DNA from: Afipia sp.
GTDB taxonomy: Bacteria; Pseudomonadota; Alphaproteobacteria; Rhizobiales; Xanthobacteraceae
Assembly (NCBI GenBank): GCA_017474385.1
Contig: JAFVHU010000025.1
Location: forward strand, 1-64,000
Direction: 5' to 3'
DNA: 64,000 bases
This document shows positions 53,640-62,548 of the stretch, one piece after another. How positions within the stretch are numbered: position 1 is the first letter of the stretch; the number at the start of each line of letters is the position of its first letter. A program made the translations under genes and the position numbers. A model generated the notes under the pieces. The model saw only the letters and a program-made list of their open reading frames with translations. It was not told the DNA's origin and searched no databases.

Positions 53640-54080
53640 ATGTCGAGAGCGCAGCTTGCTGAAAAGAGCCTTGATACGCAGGCGTTGTTTGACCGTTACC
53701 ATGTGGGGTGGAAGACGCGGAATCCGGAGATGATCGCGTCGCTTCATTCCGAAGACAGCATCTTCTGGGTGCACGATGGAGCCGAGCCGATCAACGGCCG
53801 CGACGCTCTTCGGCGGTACTGTGCTGAACTGTTCGCCAAGTCGCCGTTCGGTTTCGAAGAAGGCCGGATGTTCTTCGGCGTTGATTACTGGGTCATGGAA
53901 TGGTCCGCGGTCATCGATCAGGTCGATACAGCCGGCAAGCCGTTCACCGCCAAAGTCGAAATGCTCGACGTCGTCACGGTGAATCCTGCAGGCGAAGTGA
54001 CCCGTAAGGATGTCTATGTGAACGGCCCTCAACGGGTGGAGGCTTTCACTCGCGCCGGCCTGAGTCCCAGCAGAAACTAG
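53640..54080 (+). CDS. SnoaL-like (NTF2 superfamily) protein
   Basis: 146 residues from MSRAQLAEKSLDTQALFDRY, with GWKTRNPEMIASLHSEDSIFW and an alpha/beta cone pattern typical of SnoaL/NTF2 folds. GGGAGG five bases before the ATG sets the start. Function is not predictable; relatives include isomerases and steroid-processing enzymes. It lies between tetR and a fatty-acyl-CoA synthetase. Confidence 0.75.
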   Translation: MSRAQLAEKSLDTQALFDRYHVGWKTRNPEMIASLHSEDSIFWVHDGAEPINGRDALRRYCAELFAKSPFGFEEGRMFFGVDYWVMEWSAVIDQVDTAGKPFTAKVEMLDVVTVNPAGEVTRKDVYVNGPQRVEAFTRAGLSPSRN

Positions 54081-54109
54081 CGCCGGGTTGTTTCGGTCCT
54101 AGCCACTTC

Positions 54110-54134
54110 GCCGACGGAGCGTCGTCGGCTCCTT
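54110..54134 (+). terminator. Possible terminator after the SnoaL-like gene
   Basis: GCCGACG pairs with CGTCGGC around GAGCGT, followed by TCCTTTT. The T-run is weak. Confidence 0.5.
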
Positions 54135-54172
54135 TTCTTCAACATCATCGCAAAGCGCGGGACACGCGGCAG

Positions 54173-54207
54173 ATGCGCCTTGGGACGATCTCGTCCCCAA
54201 GGCGCAT
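54173..54207 (+). other. Long hairpin in the leader of the acyl-CoA synthetase gene
   Basis: ATGCGCCTTGGGACGA (54173-54188) pairs with TCGTCCCCAAGGCGCAT (54191-54207), 16 pairs with one bulged base and a two-base gap. It ends 42 bp before the start codon and has no T-run, so it would be a leader structure or protein site rather than a terminator. Confidence 0.5.
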
Positions 54208-54249
54208 GGCGTGCGCTCGTGCGCGAGAGAGACACTTGGAGGGTTTCGC

Positions 54250-55877
54250 ATGCTTGGTTTGATGCAGGACTGGCCGCTGCTGTGCAATCGGATCATCGAT
54301 CACGCCGCCGCTATCCATGGCGGCAGTGAGGTTGTCACGCGCTCAATCGAAGGGCCGATTCACCGTACCAACTATCGCCAGATACGCGCCCGCGCGCTGA
54401 AGGTCGCGCAGCGGCTGGACAAGGACGGCGTCAAGGTTGGCGATCGCATCGCCACGCTGGGCTGGAATACCTGGCGTCATCTGGAATCCTGGTATGGCAT
54501 CATGGGGATCGGCGCCATCTGCCACACGGTGAATCCGCGTCTGTTTCCGGAGCAGATCGCGTGGATCATGAATCATGCCGGCGACCGGGTGGTGATGATC
54601 GATCTCACCTTCGTGCCGCTGCTCGAAGCCATCGCTCCGATGCTGCCGAATGTCGAACGCTATATCATCTACACCGACCGCGCGCATATGCCGGAGACCA
54701 AGCTGAAGAACGCGGTCTCCTACGAAGAATGGATCGGCTCGGTCGACGGCGATTTCGCCTGGAAGACGTTCGACGAGAACACCGCGGCGGCGATGTGTTA
54801 CACCTCGGGCACCACGGGTAATCCGAAGGGCGTGCTCTATTCGCATCGCTCCAATGTGTTGCACGCGCTGATCGCCAATGCCGGGGATTCGCTCGGCACC
54901 GGCGCCGCCGATACCGTGATGCCGGTGGTGCCGATGTTCCACGCCAATAGCTGGGGCGCGGCATTTTCCGCACCGTCGATGGGCGCAAAGCTGGTGATGC
55001 CGGGTGCCAGGCTCGATGGCGCCTCGGTCTACGAATTGCTCTCGGCCGAGAAGGTCACGTTCACAGTGGGCGTGCCGACGGTGTGGCAGATGCTGCTCAA
55101 CTACATCGCCGCCGAAGGACTGAAGCTGCCTGACTTGAAAACGGTGGCTTGCGGCGGCTCGGCGATGCCCCGCTCCATGATCAAGTCGTTCGTCGATATG
55201 GGCATCCGGGTGCGTCATGGATGGGGCATGACGGAAATGTCGCCGCTCGGCACCGTCGCCGCGCTGAAGCCGCCCTTCACAAAACTCACGGGCGAAGAGC
55301 GGCTTGATATTTTGCAGACCCAGGGCTTTCCGCCGTTTGGCGTGCAGATGAAGATCACTGACGATGCCGGAAAGTCGCTGCCCTGGGACGGCAAGACATT
55401 CGGCCGGCTCAAGGTTAGCGGTCCGGCGGTGTCGAAGGCCTACTACCGGGTTGATACGGATGTCCTCGACGATGAAGGTTATTTCGACACCGGCGATGTC
55501 GCGACCATCGACGGGTACGTTACATGCGGATCACCGACCGCTCCAAGGATGTGATCAAGTCGGGCGGCGAATGGATTTCATCGATTGATCTGGAAAATCT
55601 GGCCGCAGGGCATCCAGCTGTCGCAGAAGCCGCCGTCATCGGCGTGCATCATCCCAAATGGAACGAGCGCCCGCTGTTGATCGTGCGTCTCAAGCAGGAG
55701 AACGCGGCCACCCGCGACGACATTCTGGGTTTCATGGACGGCAGAATCGCCAAATGGTGGATGCCCGACGACGTCGCCTTCGTTGACGACATCCCGCACA
55801 CGGCAACCGGCAAGATCCACAAGATGACACTCCGCGATCGGTTCAAGGATTACCGCTTCCCGAACGTCACAGCGTGA
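54250..55877 (+). pseudogene. Fatty-acyl-CoA synthetase, split by a one-base deletion
   Basis: From MLGLMQDWPLLCNRIIDHAA (GGAGGG six bases upstream), the AMP-binding enzyme shows YTSGTTGNPKGVLYSHRS, HGWGMTEMSP and YFDTGDVATIDGY. There the frame changes: near 55518 one G seems lost, the first frame ends at 55554, and the protein goes on in another frame as [20 protein letters not shown] to the C-terminal lysine region (TATGKIHKMTLRDRFKDY) at 55877. Both halves are fully conserved. It is most like medium/long-chain acyl-CoA synthetases of about 540 residues. It is either freshly inactivated or a sequence error. Confidence 0.82.
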
Positions 55878-56067
55878 ATCGGTCGCCCGCTTTCAAGCGG
55901 GCGCTGCCGCTTTTAATTGAAAGGAGGTGGTTCAATCTTGCTGCGATGAATGGCCGCAGAAACGCTTCGGCAAAAGTCCCAACGACGAGCGCAGGTTCGT
56001 CATCTTTTAGAGGAACCAATCGAGCCACCGCAGCTTGTCGGGCATACGCCAAAAACCGGAGACTGCC

Positions 56068-56364
56068 ATGAAAATCGCAAGCATCGTTTTGGCTGGTACG
56101 ATGGTCCTTACCATCATCAGTTCGGCGGCCTTGGCCCAGCAAGCCCTTACGGGAATGGTAACGAAAATCGACCGGATCAAAGGCACGATCGCGATTCAGC
56201 AGGAGCAAAGCGGGACCGTCGGAACGAGTGCTGGCGGCGCTGTGGAAGAATTCAAGGCGCAGGACCGCTCGGCGCTGGATGCCGTGCATGCCGGAGACAG
56301 GGTCACTTATTCCATCACGGAAACGGGTGGAATGAAGACAGTCACGAAATTGCAGAAGCAGTAG
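56068..56364 (+). CDS. DUF1344-type small exported protein
   Basis: 98 residues from MKIASIVLAGTMVLTIISSA with a signal peptide ending near ALAQ. The mature part, GMVTKIDRIKGTIAIQQEQ and VHAGDRVTYSITETGGMKTVTKL, has the beta-rich pattern of DUF1344. GGAG precedes the ATG. A loose GGAAC-N18-TT stress-type match lies at 56014. Function unknown. Confidence 0.75.
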   Translation: MKIASIVLAGTMVLTIISSAALAQQALTGMVTKIDRIKGTIAIQQEQSGTVGTSAGGAVEEFKAQDRSALDAVHAGDRVTYSITETGGMKTVTKLQKQ

Positions 56365-56454
56365 ATTTTCGCTCAGGTATCTACCGCCACGTCCTGAATC
56401 GGCTTGTTCCGCTTAACATCGCGTATGTTCACCCGATCGAATCCGCAACACCAA

Positions 56455-56471
56455 TGCCGGCGAAGCCGGCA
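56455..56471. terminator. Short hairpin between convergent genes
   Basis: TGCCGGC pairs with GCCGGCA around GAA; no T-run. It lies between the DUF1344 gene and the minus-strand L,D-transpeptidase. Confidence 0.4.
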
Positions 56472-56493
56472 CGCCGCTTGCGATCATTGTTAC

Positions 56494-58050
56494 TTACCAC
56501 CAGCCTCGTTGCACTGGAGGATAGTACTGGCCGCCGCCCCGGCGTGTATTGCTTGGCTGGGGATTCGGATTGCGCTGGAAGAAGAGGCCGAAGCCGCCGT
56601 CGTCCTGTCGGTTGCCGAAGCCGTTGTCGTCCGCCATGAGAACTTCGCTCGGCTTGCGGGTGATGAAGCCGCCCTGTGGCTGGTCGCTCAGCACCGCAAC
56701 AAACTCGGTGCGATAGTTGGTCTCCTCGCTCAGCGGCTCGTCGGAGACGACGATCGAGGATCGTGGCAATGCGGTCGGCGCGATGCGATCGAGGACTTCC
56801 TTCGGGATGGTGATGCGGTCGAGCGCGTTTTTGGCGTCATCTCCGTTCTCGATCGTGACGGCGGTCCAGCGCAGGCCGGTGTCGTTGCGCGCCACCGCCG
56901 TGAACACATGCGTGCCGAGCGGCCTGCCGGGATCGCGGATCGTGACCGGAACCTCAATGGTCGCATCGAACACTTCGCCGCCGCCGTCCGGTGCCGGCTT
57001 CTGCGTGTTGCGCCGGACGTAAAGCGTCCGCGTCGCGCGGCTGATGTAGACCGAGACCGGCACGAGCGCGAGCTTCGCGTCGCGCGCCGCATTGGCGGTG
57101 TCGGCCTTTTTTGTTTGAGCGGTCTTGGCCACTTCTTTTGCAGCGGCGGCAGCGTCGAGCTTTGATTTCGCGTCCGCCTTGGTAGTGTCGAACTGAGTGC
57201 CCAGCTCTGCTGCCTTGGCCGCGGCCTTTTGTTTACGGTCCTCGGCCTTCGCCCTCGCTTGGTTGGTCTTGGCGGTGGCCAGCGCCCTGTCGGCGAATGC
57301 GAGGTCGGCCTCGGTCCGGGCCTTGAGCCGCTCCAGCTTCCGCAGCGACGCCGCGAGTGGCGCCGTCTCGCGCGCCGCTACTGCACCAGTCTTCTTCGCT
57401 TCGTCGGCCGTCTTCGCAGCCTCCGCGGCTTCGCGCGCGAGCGTCTCGGCCTTTGCCGGAGCGGCTGCGATGACCTCCGTGTTCGGCACAAAGAGCGATA
57501 GCGCCGGGTGAGAAAAGTCGACCGGGGCCGTATCGTCTGGCGAGATGATTACGCGCATCCCGATCCGCGTCTTGTCGAACAGCTTCTCCGCAAAGCCGAA
57601 AGGCATTCGCACGCAGCCGTGTGAGGCTGCGTAACCGGGCAACGGCCCGCCATGCAACGCAAGGCCGTTCCAGGTGATGCGCTGCATGTTCGGCATTGAG
57701 GCATCGTCATACATGTTCGAGCGGTGGTCCTTGTTCTTCTCGACGATGGCAAAGACGCCGGCTGGCGTCTCGCGCTCCTTGACGCCGGTCGACACCGGCG
57801 CACGCATGATCCAGCCCTCGGCGTCATAGAGCGTGACCTGCTGGCTCTTGATCGCCACGATCGCCATGATCGGCTCGCCCGCCTCGCGAGGCGCGGTCGT
57901 CTCAGTGGGTTGCGCGCGGCGCGCCTGTTTCGCTGTGGCGTCGGCAATCGGCGCCATCAGCGCGGCCATCGCAGCGAACATCACAACGGCTGAAGATCCC
58001 CAACAGCGCATTGCCGCTGTGGATTTCACCGACGTCAATCGATCCGCCAT
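56494..58050 (-). CDS. L,D-transpeptidase with Ala/Lys coiled-coil and a second degenerate LDT-like domain
   Basis: 518 residues. A signal peptide (to about residue 40) is followed by a YkuD domain (~60-175) with GLALHGGPLPGYAASHGCVRMPFG, holding the catalytic His and Cys. Residues ~195-330 are Ala/Lys/Glu-rich and probably coiled-coil. Residues ~335-460 (VSVYISRATRTLYVRRNTQ, IEVPVTIRDPGRPLGTHVFTAV) look like another YkuD fold start without the SHGC motif. The tail is Gly/Asn/Pro-rich. It crosslinks peptidoglycan; the extra parts may anchor it. Confidence 0.88.
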   Translation of the reverse strand: MADRLTSVKSTAAMRCWGSSAVVMFAAMAALMAPIADATAKQARRAQPTETTAPREAGEPIMAIVAIKSQQVTLYDAEGWIMRAPVSTGVKERETPAGVFAIVEKNKDHRSNMYDDASMPNMQRITWNGLALHGGPLPGYAASHGCVRMPFGFAEKLFDKTRIGMRVIISPDDTAPVDFSHPALSLFVPNTEVIAAAPAKAETLAREAAEAAKTADEAKKTGAVAARETAPLAASLRKLERLKARTEADLAFADRALATAKTNQARAKAEDRKQKAAAKAAELGTQFDTTKADAKSKLDAAAAAKEVAKTAQTKKADTANAARDAKLALVPVSVYISRATRTLYVRRNTQKPAPDGGGEVFDATIEVPVTIRDPGRPLGTHVFTAVARNDTGLRWTAVTIENGDDAKNALDRITIPKEVLDRIAPTALPRSSIVVSDEPLSEETNYRTEFVAVLSDQPQGGFITRKPSEVLMADDNGFGNRQDDGGFGLFFQRNPNPQPSNTRRGGGQYYPPVQRGWW

Positions 58051-58297
58051 TCCATTCCCCGTTGCAGTGACTATCCGCTGCCGTAACCAGCCTCACATAT
58101 CCGACTCGCGAGGAACAAGCATGCTCGCAGTTGAAATTGGCGCAAAACGGACCTGCCATCCGCCGTGGCACACAGGCAACACTTTGGGGAAAAGGGCACG
58201 GCCTGCCCGGTTACGCCATTGCGTGGCCATCACGTTGCCCGAACAATCAGCAGTGTTCGCATGGTTGGCAGTGCAATCCGGTTCCGATGAGGCTGGA

Positions 58298-59509
58298 ATG
58301 ATGAACCTGCAGCGACTTTCAACAGAGCCGTCGCCATTGTTGCGATCAGTCCTTTTCGCGAGCGGAGTCGTTGGCTTGCTCGCTGCTTCCGGGCCGGAAG
58401 GAACCCAGAAAGCTGGCGCGGTCCCTCGCAATGACATCAGTGCTCCCTCTCACTCCACCAAACACCAGCTTGCCGGGGGATCGCGGCCAAGCTCAGTGCT
58501 CGATGACGCTCTCGGTCAAACCGATCATGCAGTGGCTGAACTTGCAGGAGCAGTTGCCGAAGCACTAATCACTCTGGACAAGCCGAAGCCGGTTGTCGAA
58601 GCGGCCTCGATCATTTTGCCAGATGTGCCACCAACGCAACCAGCGTCGGTGCGACTCGCAAGCGTGGATCCGTCGGATATCGAAATTGGCGGCGCGAACA
58701 GGGCCGTCAACCCCATCGAGATTGTCGGCGAGTGCCTGGTCGTAGACATCTGTGTCGATCAATATCTGTGGGCGCTTTATCAACGAACGCCGAAGGAGGA
58801 CACCATCAAGGTGCCTGAACGGAGGAAGGTCTCCGTCAAGCGGAAGGGCAAGATGGTGACTGTCACCAGAACCTTCACCAGGCTTGTCGATCAGGATTTT
58901 GGCTGGAAGGATCCGAAGGCGGCGGAACGAGTCCGCATGCCGATGATGGACTATGTGCTCGGAGGTATGGATCGGAGCTTCAAGCTCAAATTGTTTCATA
59001 TGCTTCGCGCGGCGGAGGCGGCGGGCCTTTCGCCCGGCATCACCAGCGCATTCCGTGATGACTACCGCCAGTCGATCGCAAGCGGCCTCAAGGCGGCGAG
59101 CAACAAGTCGTTTCACGGCGGAAGCTCCCGCGGGGGCTATGGGCATGGGCTTGCAGCCGATATCGTGAGTGTCCAGGGCGGAACTCGCGACGAGCGATGG
59201 GCTTCCTCCGATAAGCTCTGGAAGTGGGTTGATGCAAATGGGAAGGAGTTTGGAATCGGGCGCCCGTATCTCGGCAGGGACCCGCCGCACGTCGCGCCGG
59301 TCGACGGCCGGGAATATGCAGCGCACAACCGCGGCACCAAACAGGCGGCATCGGGCCTGAAGAAGGCGGACATGAAGAAAGCGGACATGAAGAAAGCGGA
59401 GATGAAGAAAGTCGGCGTGAAAAAGGTGAAGCGCGTCGCCACCCGCGACCACTCACGCCCCGCGAAGCGCCCGAGAACCGCAGCCGCCTTAAAGCTGAAA
59501 GCGAGCTGA
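58298..59509 (+). CDS. M15-type (D-Ala-D-Ala carboxypeptidase-like) peptidase with Lys-rich repeat tail
   Basis: About 403 residues from MMNLQRLSTEPSPLLRSVLF with a hydrophobic N-terminal anchor. The peptidase part shows AAEAAGLSPGITSAFRDDYRQSIASG, SFHGGSSRGGYGHGLAADIVS (zinc His and Asp) and a histidine in DPPHVAPV. The tail has four to five copies of a MKKAD-like unit coded by a 15-bp tandem repeat. The open frame upstream of 58298 overlaps the divergent gene and lacks support. A wall-modifying hydrolase is likely. Confidence 0.82.
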   Translation: MMNLQRLSTEPSPLLRSVLFASGVVGLLAASGPEGTQKAGAVPRNDISAPSHSTKHQLAGGSRPSSVLDDALGQTDHAVAELAGAVAEALITLDKPKPVVEAASIILPDVPPTQPASVRLASVDPSDIEIGGANRAVNPIEIVGECLVVDICVDQYLWALYQRTPKEDTIKVPERRKVSVKRKGKMVTVTRTFTRLVDQDFGWKDPKAAERVRMPMMDYVLGGMDRSFKLKLFHMLRAAEAAGLSPGITSAFRDDYRQSIASGLKAASNKSFHGGSSRGGYGHGLAADIVSVQGGTRDERWASSDKLWKWVDANGKEFGIGRPYLGRDPPHVAPVDGREYAAHNRGTKQAASGLKKADMKKADMKKAEMKKVGVKKVKRVATRDHSRPAKRPRTAAALKLKAS

Positions 59510-59615
59510 GCGGGTTGGGTCCGATATCAGGCTCGCAAAATAAAATCCGGGAATCCGTTGCTGGCACTTTTAGCTCTTGCTGCTGCCAACAAATTCAATC
59601 TGAAAGTTGCGCGGC

Positions 59616-60668
59616 TCAATTGACCTTGCGCGCGCTCACGGGCGGCAGAAAGCTGTCGTCGAAAATGTCGCCGGCAGAGGGACGTTTACGGAATTCATAA
59701 GTGTCGGCGATCTGGCCGACACCGGCGTCGAAGCGGTTGCCTTCGATGCCCCCGAGACCGTTTCGTTTGACCTCGTCGGTAACGATGTTGTCCTGAATGA
59801 CGGCGCGCAGCCGCTCGAGTTCAAGCTCGCGCGAGCCGCCGCTCATCTGCGCAACGACATCGTCGGCCGCGCGCGCGGGATCCTTGATGGCGAGGCGAAC
59901 GCCCGCGACCGTCGCACGCACGAACGCTTTCACGGCATCCGGATTGGCGGCGGCGAATTTCGGATTCACGATCAGCGCATGTCCGTAGACTTCGCTGCCG
60001 AACTCGGAGAAGCGAATCACCGCAAGATCGTTTGCCGGAACGCCGCGATCACGCAGATTGATCGCTGACAGAAACGAGAAGCCTGTCACCGCATCGACCT
60101 GACCGGCGGAGAGCATCGGTTCGCGCACCGCAGCGCTGATCCTCTCCGTCCTGACCTTGTCGAGCTTGATATCGTTCTTGCGCGCGATGGTCGGCCACAG
60201 CCGCGCCGCGAGGTCGCCGTCGACCACGCCGATGGTCTTGCCTTCGATGTCCGACATGGTCGCGATGCCGCGGCTCTTGCGCGCGATGATCGCGTAGGGC
60301 GCCTTGTTGTAGAGCGCGAACACCGCCTTGATCGGCAGGCTGCCTTCCGTGTCGCGGTAACGGATCAGCGCATTGATGTCCGCCAGCGCCATATCGCTGT
60401 TGCCGGATGCGACGCGTGCAATCGCGTCGAGTGATCCGGTCGCCGCATCGGTGGTCACGTTGAGACCTTCCGCACGAAACAGGCCCCTGCCCGATGCGAC
60501 AACAAACGGCGCCGCGGCGCCGTCGATCGGCCGGTCGAATGAGAAGTGTAGGGCCGATGCGGCCGCGCCTGGCGCCGCGCCAAGGGTCATGCCGAGCCAG
60601 GACGCAGACAGCAGCGCGATCAGCGGCAAGAGTATTTTGCAGGGGAAGCGTTCCGGACTTTTGGGCAT
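59616..60668 (-). CDS. ABC transporter substrate-binding protein of NitT/TauT type (orphan)
   Basis: About 350 residues. From MPKSPERFPCKILLPLIALL, a signal peptide ends near AAASA. The mature part has FDRPIDGAAAPFVVASGRGLFRAEGLNV, ASGNSDMALADINALIRYRD, IEGKTIGVVDGDLAARLWP and DAVTGFSFLSAINL, the SsuA/THI5-like pattern. Ligands in the family include sulfonates, nitrate and pyrimidine precursors. No permease or ATPase gene adjoins it. An upstream start at 60770 is possible. Confidence 0.85.
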   Translation of the reverse strand: MPKSPERFPCKILLPLIALLSASWLGMTLGAAPGAAASALHFSFDRPIDGAAAPFVVASGRGLFRAEGLNVTTDAATGSLDAIARVASGNSDMALADINALIRYRDTEGSLPIKAVFALYNKAPYAIIARKSRGIATMSDIEGKTIGVVDGDLAARLWPTIARKNDIKLDKVRTERISAAVREPMLSAGQVDAVTGFSFLSAINLRDRGVPANDLAVIRFSEFGSEVYGHALIVNPKFAAANPDAVKAFVRATVAGVRLAIKDPARAADDVVAQMSGGSRELELERLRAVIQDNIVTDEVKRNGLGGIEGNRFDAGVGQIADTYEFRKRPSAGDIFDDSFLPPVSARKVN

Positions 60669-60838
60669 GCGCGGCACTTGGACTTGGTCTTTGACTTGGG
60701 GGGCGTGAGGCGGCTTTTGAGCATCGGCTGTGTTGGTATGATGACAAGCACACAAGGCGGCGTCCGTCACCTTTTGGCCATTTCCGCGCGGGTTTGTCGC
60801 AGTTTCGCCTTTTGCCCTTCAGCTTGCATTCAGGTCAG

Positions 60839-60863
60839 GGAACCCAATGTAATCAGTGGGGTT
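60839..60863 (+). promoter_or_regulatory. EcfG-like promoter for the Tyr/Gly-rich protein gene
   Basis: GGAAC (60839-60843), 16 bp, GGTT (60860-60863), the same one-mismatch form as the DUF3309 promoter, 48 bp before the start codon. Confidence 0.45.
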
Positions 60864-60911
60864 ATCCTCGACTGGTCATTCAGACCAGGGATGGCCTGTG
60901 AGGACGTTGAA

Positions 60912-61340
60912 ATGTTTGTTCGCAAGACTTTGCCTTCACCCTTCAGCCGAGCTGTGGTTCTGGCGACGGCTGCCGCGCTGGTCTCGACACTGGCTGTTCC
61001 GCCTGTCGCGCAGGCGTATCCGCTCGCTTCATCGGCCGCCAAAACCTCATCCGCTGAGCCGGCCAACGCCAGCGAGGCCACCGATTTGAGCTCGCGCGCC
61101 CGTCGCCGGGTCGTGCGCCGCGGCTATCGCAACAACGCCGCCGGGGCCGCTTTCATGGGGCTGGCGCTGGGTACCGTCGGCGCCATCGTCGCCGAACAGC
61201 GCCGCCGCGACTACTACCGCGACAACTACTATTACGGCGGTGGTCCTTATTACGGTAACCGCTATTACGGCGGGCCGGCCTATTACGGCGGCGGCTATCC
61301 GTATGCCGGCGGCGGCTATTACACCGTCCCGCGCTACTGA
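60912..61340 (+). CDS. Exported Tyr/Gly-rich small protein
   Basis: 142 residues from MFVRKTLPSPFSRAVVLATA with a signal peptide ending at AQAYP. The middle has RARRRVVRRGYRNNAAGAAFMGLALGTVGAIV, with a possible membrane-contacting segment. The last ~45 residues are Tyr/Gly-rich (YYGGGPYYGNRYYGGPAYYG). GAGG eight bases before 60912 supports this start. Similar proteins are common but uncharacterised in the family. Confidence 0.75.
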   Translation: MFVRKTLPSPFSRAVVLATAAALVSTLAVPPVAQAYPLASSAAKTSSAEPANASEATDLSSRARRRVVRRGYRNNAAGAAFMGLALGTVGAIVAEQRRRDYYRDNYYYGGGPYYGNRYYGGPAYYGGGYPYAGGGYYTVPRY

Positions 61341-61471
61341 GCGTCGGATTGGTAGCGCTGCGGTCATCGGCCTCGCCGGGAGGAATCCCGGCGATTGCTT
61401 TTTTGGAGCATTTTCAGCCGGTTGGGGCGGGCGTTAACACGCTGGCGAGGGTTTTGATCTAGGTTCGAAGT

Positions 61472-61903
61472 ATGAGTGATTCGCTAGAACGGCTTTATCA
61501 CGCAGTTGTCGCGGCCAAGGATCTCGATCCGGCGACGTCGCGCACCGCACGGCTGTTTCAACGCGGCCCGGCCAAAATGGCCAAGAAGCTTGCCGAGGAA
61601 GCCATCGAAGTCGTGATCGATGCGGTCAACGGCGACTCCAATGCCGTGGTCCGGGAAAGCGCCGATCTGCTCTACAACCTGTCGGTCCTCTGGGTGGCGG
61701 CAGGTGTTCGCCCGGAAGACGTGTGGGCGGAAATGGACCGCCGTGAGCGGGTCCAGGGCATCGCCGAGAAGCTGCCCAAAGTCTATGCGGACAAGCCTCG
61801 CCCTGCTGCGAAGGCTGCGCCGAAAATCGCCGCAGCCCCAGAGAAGGTGGCCCGGCGACCAATTGTCGCGCTTCAGAGCGGCCGGCTCAAGAAACGGCGC
61901 TAA
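61472..61903 (+). CDS. hisE: Phosphoribosyl-ATP diphosphatase (HisE-like)
   Basis: 143 residues. The MazG-like four-helix core has SRTARLFQRGPAKMAKKLAEEAIEVVIDAV and SADLLYNLSVLWVAAGV, with the acidic metal-binding residues E-E-x-x-E and D. The C-terminal ~45 residues are an extra Ala/Lys/Arg-rich tail ending KKRR. HisE splits PRPP-ATP adduct pyrophosphate in histidine synthesis. No other his gene is near, so this may be a second copy, as known in Bradyrhizobium. Confidence 0.88.
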   Translation: MSDSLERLYHAVVAAKDLDPATSRTARLFQRGPAKMAKKLAEEAIEVVIDAVNGDSNAVVRESADLLYNLSVLWVAAGVRPEDVWAEMDRRERVQGIAEKLPKVYADKPRPAAKAAPKIAAAPEKVARRPIVALQSGRLKKRR

Positions 61904-61966
61904 TTAGCCGCAAAATTACACATTTCCATACATGGACAAATCGGCTGGACGGTGGTTCATCGCGCC

Positions 61967-62548
61967 ATGCTGAAACGAATGTACGACTGGTGCATAGCCG
62001 CCGCCGATAAACCTTACGCCCTCTGGCTGATGGGCGCTGTGTCCTTCGCGGAAAGCTCGTTCTTTCCGATTCCGCCGGACGTCATGCTGATCCCGATGTC
62101 GCTGGCGCGGCCGCAGAAGGCGTGGCTCTACGCGCTGGTCTGTACGGTGACGTCGGTTGCAGGCGGCGTCGTCGGCTACGCCATCGGCGCATTGCTTTAT
62201 GATTCCGTCGGACAGTGGCTGATCAATCTCTATGGCTACGGCGACAAGGTGGAGGCGTTCCGCGCGTCCTATGCCGAATACGGCGCATGGATCATCCTGT
62301 TGAAGGGCCTGACACCGATCCCTTACAAGCTGGTCACCATCACATCCGGTTTCGCCAACTATAATTTGCTGCTGTTCATCGTCTTTTCGATTATCGCGCG
62401 TGGCGGCCGATTTTTTATTGTCGCGATCGTGCTTAACCGCTACGGCACATGGATTCGCGAAGCCATCGAGAAACGCCTTGGACTTTGGGTCGCGATATTG
62501 GCTGGCGGTCTGGTGCTCGGCTTCATCGTCGCGTTCCGGCTGTTCTAG
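61967..62548 (+). CDS. DedA/YqaA (SNARE-associated) family membrane protein
   Basis: 193 residues from MLKRMYDWCIAAADKPYALW. It has the re-entrant motif FAESSFFPIPPDVMLIPMSL, GGVVGYAIGALLYD, and TPIPYKLVTITSGFANYNLLLF followed by the arginine-bearing ARGGRFFIV. DedA relatives are implicated in lipid translocation and membrane homeostasis. A GTG at 61952 would add five residues. It stands alone on the plus strand. Confidence 0.85.
   Translation: MLKRMYDWCIAAADKPYALWLMGAVSFAESSFFPIPPDVMLIPMSLARPQKAWLYALVCTVTSVAGGVVGYAIGALLYDSVGQWLINLYGYGDKVEAFRASYAEYGAWIILLKGLTPIPYKLVTITSGFANYNLLLFIVFSIIARGGRFFIVAIVLNRYGTWIREAIEKRLGLWVAILAGGLVLGFIVAFRLF

Noticed and set aside
56014-56037. EcfG promoter before the DUF1344 gene
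   Set aside because: GGAAC is present, but the -10 is GCTT-like and only fits the looser GGAAC-N18-TT form, so it is mentioned but not called.
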